A DNA stretch of 64,000 nucleotides from Burkholderia stagnalis. Its GTDB lineage: Bacteria > Pseudomonadota > Gammaproteobacteria > Burkholderiales > Burkholderiaceae. This document shows, piece after piece, positions 46,580 through 53,653 of the stretch. Under the pieces are notes generated by a model. The model was not told the DNA's origin and did no database searches. It worked only from the letters and a program-made list of their open reading frames with translations. Location: NCBI RefSeq assembly GCF_902830275.1, contig NZ_CADESW010000013.1, positions 145,080 through 209,079 on the forward strand. Direction: 5' to 3'. A program made the translations under genes and the position numbers. The stretch's first letter is position 1. The number at the start of each line of letters is the position of its first letter.

Positions 46580-46920
46580 GATGTTTCCAAGACAAATGAG
46601 GGGCCAACTGAAAAGGGTTCGGCGACCACGGCGGGTCGCACCGGTTTATGCAGGCGCGCGCGAGCGTCTCCGTCGACGGTGCGCATGACGATCAACCAGT
46701 ACTACGACGTTTGAGGTGCAGTTCGTCCCGATTGCCGACATGGCACGGCTTGCGCACGGCGATGGCCAACGAGCGTGCCGACGGGGCCGTCCGCACGTCC
46801 CCGACGCTCGCTACCGTGGGTCCGCCACAGTGTCTGCACAAGAACCGGTTCTGTGATTTCGAGATTAGACTCATAACTGATAATGTTGTCAAGTATGAGC
46901 GAGCAATCTAGAATTGCGCC
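46580..46920. promoter_or_regulatory. Divergent promoter region with TetR operator candidate
   Basis: This 341-bp gap lies between the pump operon and its TetR gene. At 46870-46899 CTCATA and TATGAG form inverted arms around CTGATAATGTTGTCAA (46877-46892). That core matches 14 of 16 bases of the sequence upstream of the paralogous TetR at 11.3 kb. The rest of the gap shows no gene. Confidence 0.6.
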
Positions 46921-47685
46921 ATGCAGAAAATTCTTTTGGAAGGGGAAGGCGCGCTCGTGGACGACAAACCGGTCCGGCCGCGTCGCCCGAATGCGTCAGC
47001 GGGCGGCGCGGAGCAGCGCCAACCGCGCGGTGCCCGGCGCAAGCAGGCGACACGTATGCGCTTGCTGCGGGCGGCGTTCGGCCTGATGGCGGAAAAGGGC
47101 AGGGACAACGTCGCGATCAGCGAGATCACCGAGGCGGCGGATGTGGGGTTCGGCTCGTTTTACTACCACTTCGAATCGAAGGACGGCCTCTTCGCCGCGC
47201 TGACGGAATGGGTGTTCGACGATTTCGCGGACGGGCTCGAGCGTCTTGCGAGCGGTTTGTCGGATCCGGCCGAGGTCGTGTCGGTTTGCGTGCGTCACAC
47301 GCTGATGCGCGCGCGCCGCGAGCGGCTCTGGGGGCAGTTTCTGGTGCGGGAGGGTTTCTCGGTGCGCGCGCTCGACCACGGGCTGGGCCAGCGCTTGCGG
47401 CGGGACAGCGAGCGCGGAATCGCGGCACGCCGCTTCGTCGTCGGTGATCCGTTCGTGAGCGTGCTCGCGATGACGGGGACGATTCTGGGGGCGATCGCGG
47501 CCGAGTCCTACGCGGCCGACACGGCTGCGGGCGGGGCGAGGAAGCCGGTGGGAGACGAGGGCCGGCTCCCCGAGCGGGCCGCGGCGATGGTATTGCAGAC
47601 GCTCGGCCTGACGCGCGCGGAGGCAAAGGACGTGGCGAACCGACCATTGCCGCCCGGCGACTTCACCGCTGCGGAGAGCGGTTGA
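46921..47685 (+). CDS. TetR/AcrR family regulator of the RND pump (paralogue of 11294)
   Basis: 254 residues with a disordered N-terminal tail and helix-turn-helix AISEITEAADVGFGSFYYHF. The ligand domain shares RLASGLSDPAE, RHTLMRARRE and the end RPLP with the TetR at 11294. It is divergent from the efflux operon and probably represses it. The resemblance between the two regulators is high enough to suggest a recent duplication. Confidence 0.93.
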   Translation: MQKILLEGEGALVDDKPVRPRRPNASAGGAEQRQPRGARRKQATRMRLLRAAFGLMAEKGRDNVAISEITEAADVGFGSFYYHFESKDGLFAALTEWVFDDFADGLERLASGLSDPAEVVSVCVRHTLMRARRERLWGQFLVREGFSVRALDHGLGQRLRRDSERGIAARRFVVGDPFVSVLAMTGTILGAIAAESYAADTAAGGARKPVGDEGRLPERAAAMVLQTLGLTRAEAKDVANRPLPPGDFTAAESG

Positions 47686-47841
47686 CGATCGGTTGCCGCC
47701 GACGCAGGTCCGGTCGATCCGCTCATCGAGGTCGCGGCGCCGGCCTGACGCCGGAGCCGACTGCATGCTGCCGCACGCTGTCCGCGGCACCGTCGGCACG
47801 TCGCGCGCGGACAATGCGCGCCTGCGTTGTCGATCAACGCT

Positions 47842-48621
47842 TCAGAACTTGTACGTCGCGCCGGCCATCCCATAGTAGTTGCTGCGCGTCTGGACGATCG
47901 GGCTGTCGCCGTAGCGCCCTAGCAACCGCGTGAAGCCGCTGCTCGCGTGCACCGACCAGTGCCGCGACACCGCCCAGTTCCACGCAAGCGACAGCGTCGC
48001 GCTGTCGACCCCGCCGCTCGTCGAGTACGGCCTGAATCCGCTGGCCGTCGACTGCGCATCGGTCACGCCGTAGAAGGTCTGCATGTAGCGCCCCGTGCCC
48101 GCATGCACGCTGCCCGTCAACACGACATCGTGCCGTCCGGCCGCGAACACGGGCACCGCGAGATCGACATGGCCGGACAAGCCGCGCGACGTGTGCGTGA
48201 CCGGAGCGTCGACCGTGACGCTCAATTCGCCGCCATCCAGCAGCTTCACACCTGCCCGCATGCCGACGACCACCGCGCCCGGAATCCGGCCCATCCCCTT
48301 CAGATGGTCCGAACCGGGCAGATCGAAACGATTTTCGTCGGTACGGCCTGCGGCGTAACCCACTGCCGCCGACACGAACGCACCGTTCGGCAGGTTCAGC
48401 CGGTAGCCTGCGCCGGCGCTGGTGTCGATGAAGAAGCCGTTGCCGAACATCGCGGAGAACGAGGGCGCGACGACGGCGCGATACTGGTTGCTGCCCGGAT
48501 AGCGTGGCGCAAAGCCGCCGCCGAGCGAAATCGCGTACTGGTTTTCGGCGTGGGCCAACGTGGCGAGCGTCAGGCTGGCAAGCGGCATGCAATAGCGGAA
48601 GGAGCGGAGGGATGGACGCAC
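47842..48621 (-). CDS. MipA/OmpV family outer-membrane protein
   Basis: 259 residues from a GTG at 48621; a TTG at 48708 would add 29 residues that do not look like a signal. From the GTG the N-terminus has basic residues, a hydrophobic stretch and cleavage near ATLAHA. The body matches MipA/OmpV: GGGFAPRYPGSNQYRAVVAP near the mature start and alternating strands ending in ATYKF. Members are MltA-interacting scaffold or osmoregulated porins. It is divergent from a two-component system that may control it. Confidence 0.88.
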   Translation of the reverse strand: MRPSLRSFRYCMPLASLTLATLAHAENQYAISLGGGFAPRYPGSNQYRAVVAPSFSAMFGNGFFIDTSAGAGYRLNLPNGAFVSAAVGYAAGRTDENRFDLPGSDHLKGMGRIPGAVVVGMRAGVKLLDGGELSVTVDAPVTHTSRGLSGHVDLAVPVFAAGRHDVVLTGSVHAGTGRYMQTFYGVTDAQSTASGFRPYSTSGGVDSATLSLAWNWAVSRHWSVHASSGFTRLLGRYGDSPIVQTRSNYYGMAGATYKF

Positions 48622-48832
48622 AATTTCGGGACCAGAGTGGCGGAGCCCGAAGTCTAGGTTCGACCGCGTGGCGCGACTGTCCGGAATCTGCGGTGAATGT
48701 GTGTTCAATTGTGATCGATTGTTCCCGACTGTCGTGCGCTGCCCGTGCGGCCGGAACGACGGTTAGAATTCCGGCTCCGCGCCGCGCGCCCACGTGCAGG
48801 ACGAAGGACGGTGCGTGCATTTCGAGGAGACA

Positions 48833-49561
48833 ATGAACGAGAATCCGCTTGCACACCGAGTGCTGCTGATCGAGGACGACGACCGACTCGCGCGACTCGT
48901 GCGCGAATACCTCGACGGCTATGAATTTGCCGTGAGAATCGTGCCGCGCGGCGATCTCGCGGTCGCCGCGGTACGCGAATACCGGCCCGCGCTCGTGATA
49001 CTCGACCTGATGCTGCCGAATCTCGACGGGACGGAGGTATGCCGGCGCATTCGCGCGTTCACCGATGTCCCCGTGTTGATTCTCACCGCGCGCGCCGATG
49101 TCTACGACCAGGTCGCGGGCCTCGAAACCGGCGCCGACGACTACGTGACGAAGCCGATCGAGCCGCGCGTGCTGGTGGCACGTGCCCGCGCGCTGTTGCG
49201 CCGCGTGGAGCCCGCCGTACCGGAGCCGGCCGCAGATGCGCAGCCGCCCGCGCTCGTGTTCGGCGAACTGACGATTTCGCCGCCGAACCGCACGGTCACG
49301 TGGCGCGGCGATCTCGTCGACCTGAAGACCGCCGAGTTCAACCTGCTGCTGATCCTCGCGCGCGCGGCCGGCACGGTGCTGAGCCGCGACGACATCCTGA
49401 AGCAGCTGCGCGGGATCGAGTTCGACGGAATCGACCGGTCGGTCGACTCGAGCATCTCCAAGCTGCGCCGGCGCTTCGAGGACGCATCATCGGAGCCGCG
49501 CCGGATCAAGACCATTTGGGGCCGCGGCTACCTGTTCAGCCCTTCTGCCTGGGACGAGTAA
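48833..49561 (+). CDS. OmpR-family response regulator (RstA-like)
   Basis: 242 residues from the ATG at 48833 with GAGGAG upstream. Receiver domain with the acidic pair in LLIEDDDRLARL, phospho-acceptor Asp58 in LVILDLMLPN and Lys in YVTKPIE. The C-terminal winged helix includes LKTAEFNLLLILA and IKTIWGRGYLF. The sensor kinase gene follows immediately. Confidence 0.95.
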   Translation: MNENPLAHRVLLIEDDDRLARLVREYLDGYEFAVRIVPRGDLAVAAVREYRPALVILDLMLPNLDGTEVCRRIRAFTDVPVLILTARADVYDQVAGLETGADDYVTKPIEPRVLVARARALLRRVEPAVPEPAADAQPPALVFGELTISPPNRTVTWRGDLVDLKTAEFNLLLILARAAGTVLSRDDILKQLRGIEFDGIDRSVDSSISKLRRRFEDASSEPRRIKTIWGRGYLFSPSAWDE

Positions 49562-50935
49562 ATGCTGCGCCCATTGATCAAGCTGTATCTCATCGTCATT
49601 CTGTGCTGCGCCGCGTCGATCCTGTTGATTCAATACTCGTTCAACAGGATTTTCTACGAGCGCGTGGCGCAGGCACAGCGCGATGCGCTGTCTACCTACG
49701 CGTTTGTGCTGAACGACTATATCGAACGTCATCCGGGCGCGAAGCGCACGCTCGCGCTGCGCGAACTTGCGCAGCACGGAAACGAGCGATTCGGTTTCGC
49801 GACAATGGCCTACGCCCGCAGCCAACTGAGCGGCGCGCCGCTGCGCGACCTCGACGCCGGCAGGATCGCAATCAGTTACGACCGCAAGCATTACTACATG
49901 CCGCTCAAGGACGGTTCGGTATTGCATGCGAACCCGATCGGGCCGGCCGACCTCGACATCAAGATCTATGCAAACGGCATGGTCGCGCTGGCGGCGCTGT
50001 TCGCCGTCGCGCTGTGGATTTCGTATCACTGGCGCGACCTTCGCCGGCTGCAGAATGCCGCTCGCGCCTTCGGCGCGGGGAACCTTGCAACGCGCGTGAA
50101 GCTGTCAAGCCGCTCGAACATCTACGATCTCTCGCAGCAGTTCAACGACATGGCCGAGCGAATCGAAGCATCGATCAATCAGCAGCGGGAAATGATGCAC
50201 GGGATCTCGCACGAGCTGAAGACGCCGCTCGCGCGCCTCGAATTCGGGCTTGCGCTACTCGCCCAAGGCGACGACAGCGCCCGGATGCGCGAGCGTCGCG
50301 AAGGGCTGCAGCGCGACGTGCGCGAACTCGACGAGCTCGTTACCGAGCTGCTGACGATCGGACGGCTGGAACAAGGCGCGAGCGAGCTTGCACCGATGGA
50401 AGTCGTCGTCGATGCGCTGATCGACAGTGTTGCCGGCAATGTCGCGAACGATGTCGCCGATCGGGGTCTCACGCTCGGCGTGTCGACGGCCGGCGCGCAG
50501 GCCACCCACGTGTGCGATCCGAAACTCGTCGCGCGCGCGCTGCTGAACCTGATTCGCAACGGCTCGCGTTACGCGTCGCGCACGGTGCGGCTGTCGGCGG
50601 CGAGCGATGCGTCGGGTGCACTCGTGCTGAGCGTGGATGACGACGGTCCCGGCATTCCGGTCGCCGAACGTGCGCGCGTGTTCGAACCGTTCCAGCGGCT
50701 CGACTCGAGCCGCGACAGGCAGACCGGCGGATTCGGTCTCGGGCTCGCAATCGTGCGGCGCGTCGCGCTCGTGCATGGCGGAAACGTGCGACTCGAGGAC
50801 TCGCCGCTCGGCGGTGCGCGCTTCGTGATTTCGCTGCCGGCGCGGGCCCTGCCGGAGCGTGCGGGCGATGCGCCGGGGAAGACGGTGTACGGCGGGAACG
50901 AGTGCGCCGATCGCATCGCCGCGTCGAGATCATGA
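49562..50935 (+). CDS. Sensor histidine kinase (RstB-like)
   Basis: 457 residues starting directly after the response-regulator stop. Membrane helix at residues 7-25, a periplasmic domain of about 110 residues, a second helix at about 138-156, HAMP, then the phospho-acceptor His217 in MMHGISHELKTPLARLEFGL. The ATPase domain shows NLIRNGSRYA (N box), DDDGPGIP and GFGLGLAIV. The stimulus is unknown; MipA/OmpV on the other side is a plausible target. Confidence 0.95.
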   Translation: MLRPLIKLYLIVILCCAASILLIQYSFNRIFYERVAQAQRDALSTYAFVLNDYIERHPGAKRTLALRELAQHGNERFGFATMAYARSQLSGAPLRDLDAGRIAISYDRKHYYMPLKDGSVLHANPIGPADLDIKIYANGMVALAALFAVALWISYHWRDLRRLQNAARAFGAGNLATRVKLSSRSNIYDLSQQFNDMAERIEASINQQREMMHGISHELKTPLARLEFGLALLAQGDDSARMRERREGLQRDVRELDELVTELLTIGRLEQGASELAPMEVVVDALIDSVAGNVANDVADRGLTLGVSTAGAQATHVCDPKLVARALLNLIRNGSRYASRTVRLSAASDASGALVLSVDDDGPGIPVAERARVFEPFQRLDSSRDRQTGGFGLGLAIVRRVALVHGGNVRLEDSPLGGARFVISLPARALPERAGDAPGKTVYGGNECADRIAASRS

Positions 50936-51354
50936 CGTTCGCGCGCGGACGATCGCTAGGGGCCGCCGCGTCGCCCGTGATGGTGCCGACGACATCCATC
51001 GATCTCAGGCGGGAGCGCGACGTCGCGACTGGGCGCATCGCGTGCGGAGAATTTTTAAAGAACCAATGCTCTATGTTCGGACTTCGAAGTGCACGATGCG
51101 AATTGACGACTTTTTTCGAACATAGACGAAGTGACGGCATTGTTTCGGCGAGGCTGTCGATAAAGTCATCAGGCACCTCGAGTTGACATCTTTGCTTTGC
51201 TATATGTTGTCCTACACAATTTCACGACAATTGACGCGGGCGATGGGAAAGCGGCATCGGAGCCGCGGCCCGGAAGCTTTCACTTTCGAATGGCCCTGAA
51301 TCGGGGCAGCCTCGGGTACCAGGCTCAACACAAACACGACGAAGACAAATCACC
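50936..51354. promoter_or_regulatory. 419-bp upstream region of fabZ with inverted repeat
   Basis: No gene seen. A perfect 9-bp inverted repeat, CTATGTTCG (51071-51079) and CGAACATAG (51117-51125), flanks an AT-rich loop. A TTGACA at 51183-51188 is a candidate -35 box, although no convincing -10 lies 17 bases away. The AT content is far above the surroundings, as expected for a promoter. Confidence 0.4.
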
Positions 51355-51807
51355 ATGAACGCATCCGACATCAATATCCACAAGATTCTGGAGCTGCTGC
51401 CGCATCGGTATCCGATTTTGCTGGTCGATCGTGTGCTCGAATTCGAGCCGCAGACGCGGATCAAAACCCTCAAGAACGTGACGATCGACGAGCCGTACTT
51501 CGTGGGGCACTTCCCTGGGCAACCGGTGATGCCGGGTGTCATGATTATTGAGGCGCTGGCCCAGTCAGCCGGCCTGCTGACGCTCGGCGCGGACATGGAG
51601 CGGAGGGCAGGGGCGCTGTATTACTTGGTCGGGATAGACGGCGCGCGATTCAAGCGCGTGGTGCGCCCCGGCGACCAACTCCATCTGAACGTTTCCGTGG
51701 TGCGTTGCATCCGTGGTATCTGGAAGTTCCAGGCTAACGCGACCGTGGGCGGCGAAGTGGCCTGCGAAGCCGAGTTGATGTGCACCGTGAAGCAGGCCGA
51801 AGGCTAG
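51355..51807 (+). CDS. fabZ: 3-hydroxyacyl-ACP dehydratase, extra copy away from the lpx/fab cluster
   Basis: 150 residues, normal length. Hotdog motifs: KILELLPHRYPILLVDRVLE, and the catalytic His52 and Glu66 in GHFPGQPVMPGVMIIEALAQ. It dehydrates 3-hydroxyacyl-ACP in fatty-acid synthesis. It stands alone, whereas the housekeeping fabZ normally lies between lpxD and lpxA, so this looks like a second copy. A hairpin follows it. Confidence 0.93.
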   Translation: MNASDINIHKILELLPHRYPILLVDRVLEFEPQTRIKTLKNVTIDEPYFVGHFPGQPVMPGVMIIEALAQSAGLLTLGADMERRAGALYYLVGIDGARFKRVVRPGDQLHLNVSVVRCIRGIWKFQANATVGGEVACEAELMCTVKQAEG

Positions 51808-51830
51808 GATCCGCTAACGCAACTGGACAA

Positions 51831-51851
51831 GGCGCGAGGTGGCTTCGCGCC
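51831..51851 (+). terminator. Hairpin after fabZ
   Basis: GGCGCGA (51831-51837) and TCGCGCC (51845-51851) form a 7-bp stem with a 7-base loop, 24 bases after the fabZ stop. No T-run follows, so termination may be weak. Confidence 0.4.
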
Positions 51852-51949
51852 GCGTTGAACGGCGTTTGTATGTGCTGCACAGGCGGCCCGCGTCTTCAAC
51901 TGCACGGAGGCCGGACATCCCGATAATCCGGTTCAGCCTGTCTTTTCAT

Positions 51950-51978
51950 ATTTTACATAAGGTGATGAATTGCGCAGT
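51950..51978 (-). repeat. Left attachment site, dif-like
   Basis: Read on the minus strand it resembles a XerCD dif site: XerC-like arm ACTGCGCAATT, a 7-base centre CATCACC and XerD-like arm TTATGTAAAAT (10 of 11 to the common TTATGTTAAAT). The 17 bp at 51950-51966 recur at the right end. The repressor stop codon lies inside the core. Confidence 0.65.
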
Positions 51979-52333
51979 CAGCGCGGACTGGCGCTGATTG
52001 CGCGGGCGAGGGAGCGCCGGCTAGCCCGACCATAACCACGGCTATCGCTGCCGTGGCCGTCGCTCCCGTCGCTTTTCCCCAGGCGTTCTCCCACACGCGG
52101 CGAACGCGCGCATCCTTCGCGCCTTCTGCCTTACACGCGGAAATCACTTCGAGTGGATCGAGGCCGAGCAATTCGGCTACGCGGATCGCGGTTCCCTCAT
52201 CGAACACGGTTTTGCCGTTGCGGTACAGGCTGACGGCAGAGCGCGTCACGCCTAGCACCTGAGCGGCTGCATAGTCGGACGGTAGGTCGAGGCGCTTCTT
52301 CAGCGCATCCAGATATTGAATTGTTGTTTTCAT
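51953..52333 (-). CDS. Prophage repressor with HTH and C-terminal hydrophobic segment
   Basis: 126 residues from the ATG at 52333 with GGGAGGGA upstream. Helix-turn-helix YAAAQVLGVTRSAVSLYRNG at residues about 22-42, followed by VAELLGLDPLEVI. The C-terminal third holds a hydrophobic stretch (ATAAIAVVMVGLAGA), a layout seen in small DUF3693-type phage regulators. It is divergent from the early operon across an operator array and would keep the lytic genes silent. Its last codons and stop lie in attL, so excision and circularisation change what follows the gene. Confidence 0.8.
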   Translation of the reverse strand: MKTTIQYLDALKKRLDLPSDYAAAQVLGVTRSAVSLYRNGKTVFDEGTAIRVAELLGLDPLEVISACKAEGAKDARVRRVWENAWGKATGATATAAIAVVMVGLAGAPSPAQSAPVRADCAIHHLM

Positions 52334-52346
52334 ACATCCCTCCCTG

Positions 52347-52431
52347 TTGACTTCACCCGACGTCAAGGCTAGATCAACGTCGAGTGCCGCGCAACGTCGA
52401 GTGTTACTTGACGTGTCGAGTGAAACTTGAC
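52347..52431. promoter_or_regulatory. Operator array of the prophage switch
   Basis: Two near-identical palindromic 17-mers sit side by side: GTCGAGTGTTACTTGAC (52396-52412) and GTCGAGTGAAACTTGAC (52415-52431), pattern GTC-N-AGT-N3-ACT-N-GAC. A half copy starts at 52379, and TTGAC/GTCAA arms lie at 52347-52351 and 52362-52366. They lie in the gap between repressor and early genes. Confidence 0.7.
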
Positions 52432-52699
52432 TATTCTTCCGATCACTCGCCCCAAAAGCGCCACCGTTTCACCCATCCCGACGGCGCGGGACGGCCATCC
52501 CGCAAGGTGCGGGGCGAGTTTTCTTTCGGGGGATGGGGCAATCGGGGGATGCGGCAATGCGCAAAAAATCGTTACAACTTTGTGGGGTTCGAACAACGGC
52601 GCTCGGCGGGTACACCATCCAAGGCCCGTACGTACGGGCAGGGCGCGCCGGCTGGCTGCGCCGCCTCGTTGGAAAAATCTTCCGGACGGGGGTGTGACC
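52432..52699 (+). other. 268-bp early leader
   Basis: No gene is supported here. It contains a GC hairpin with a T-rich tail (about 52491-52516; ATCCCGC then GCGGGGC), which could act as a leader terminator, and a perfect 16-bp palindrome, GCCCGTACGTACGGGC (52624-52639). Confidence 0.45.
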
Positions 52700-52870
52700 A
52701 TGGTGACGAACCACTATCGGGATTGCGAACCGGTGATCGACCCGTTCAAGGTCGTAGATGATTTCGGGCGGATGCTTACGCTCGTCCCGGACATGGACTA
52801 CTTCGGGGAGTGGTCGAGCAAGCTGCCGATGGCGGCGCTCGCGTTCGTGCGTTCGGGCGAGGTGCACTGA
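52700..52870 (+). CDS. Small early prophage protein, 56 residues
   Basis: ATG at 52700 after GGGGGTG. Acidic and globular-looking (PVIDPFKVVDDFGRMLTLVP), no known domain. Its stop overlaps the next start (TGATG), so it belongs to the early operon. Function unknown. Confidence 0.65.
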   Translation: MVTNHYRDCEPVIDPFKVVDDFGRMLTLVPDMDYFGEWSSKLPMAALAFVRSGEVH

Positions 52871-52992
52871 TGAGTCGCACCGCATCCGACCTGATCGAAC
52901 TGCGCCGCGACGATCCGACGTCGCCCGAACTGCGCCGGCTCGCGCTCAACCTGATTGCGCCGGGCGTCGCGCCCGCGTGCGGCGGGTGCTGA
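52870..52992 (+). CDS. Small early prophage protein, 40 residues
   Basis: Coupled to the previous gene through TGATG. Contains an amphipathic helix (ASDLIELRRDD, SPELRRLALNLIAP) and ends in CGGC. It may be a small regulator; function unknown. Confidence 0.55.
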   Translation: MSRTASDLIELRRDDPTSPELRRLALNLIAPGVAPACGGC

Positions 52993-52994
52993 CC

Positions 52995-53216
52995 ATGGTC
53001 GAGGACGGCGATATCGGCTACGCGGGCGAGTATCACGCCTCGTTCGTCGCGCGCCGGCAGCCGGGCGTCGCGCACATTCGCGCGACGCCGGCCGGCGACG
53101 CCGCGCTGGCACGCATCCGCGACCTGCTTTCCAAACACCGAACGAACCAAGACCGGCGCGCGCCGGTTCGGTCGGCGTCTATTGCGACGGCGCGCGCCTC
53201 ATCTTTTCAGGAGTAG
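52995..53216 (+). CDS. Small early prophage protein, 73 residues
   Basis: ATG at 52995, two bases after the previous stop. The N-terminal half is compact (VEDGDIGYAGEYHASFVARR); the C-terminus is basic and looks disordered. No family recognised. Position between the repressor and Rep suggests an early function. Confidence 0.55.
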   Translation: MVEDGDIGYAGEYHASFVARRQPGVAHIRATPAGDAALARIRDLLSKHRTNQDRRAPVRSASIATARASSFQE

Positions 53217-53219
53217 GCA

Positions 53220-53426
53220 ATGTCGAAGGCATGGGATACCGCAATCATCAAGGCTGACGCGAATCACCCGGACGCGGGCCGCGCGGGCGTCGTGATCATG
53301 GTCGAGCGCAACGTCGACGGCACCGACAAGGTGCTGACGATCACCCTCGATGCGACCGCAGACGGCAAGCCGGTCAAGACCGTGAACGCGGGCGCGGATC
53401 AGGTCACCATTCACAACGTCAACTGA
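53220..53426 (+). CDS. Small prophage protein, 68 residues, possibly ssDNA- or DNA-associated
   Basis: ATG at 53220 with CAGGAG upstream. Beta-rich sequence of alternating hydrophobic residues (AGVVIMVERN, KVLTITLDATADGKPVKTVN), no known domain. It sits two genes before Rep, where a DNA-binding replication helper would be usual, but that role is only a guess. Confidence 0.6.
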   Translation: MSKAWDTAIIKADANHPDAGRAGVVIMVERNVDGTDKVLTITLDATADGKPVKTVNAGADQVTIHNVN

Positions 53427-53428
53427 CC

Positions 53429-53653
53429 ATGGCCGCGCTGCTCTCGAAGTTCCGGACTGGCGACCGCGTGCGCGTTGATGCGCGCGGCGAGTTCTACGCG
53501 TTCATCGACGGGTGGCGCGCCATCGTAATGGCGGTCGGCCCGCGCGCGGCGAACCCGATTCACCCGCAGGTGCCGGAAGGCTACTGCGCCATCGAGGCGG
53601 ATGAGGGGCGCGTGTTCCTCGTCCCGCACGACGAACTGGCGTTCGACCTCTGA
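53429..53653 (+). CDS. Small prophage protein, 74 residues
   Basis: Starts two bases after the previous stop. Beta-strand-rich, SH3-like pattern (FRTGDRVRVDARGEFYAFID, EGRVFLVPHDELAF). Its final base is the first base of the Rep start. Function unknown. Confidence 0.6.
   Translation: MAALLSKFRTGDRVRVDARGEFYAFIDGWRAIVMAVGPRAANPIHPQVPEGYCAIEADEGRVFLVPHDELAFDL

Noticed and set aside
51900..52000. tRNA gene as integration target
   Set aside because: No cloverleaf or tRNA 3' end is found around either end of the element; the dif-like core explains the ends better.
52384..52761. Open frame across the early leader of the prophage
   Set aside because: Runs through operator and palindrome sequence, has no ribosome site and unusual composition, and overlaps a better-supported small gene.
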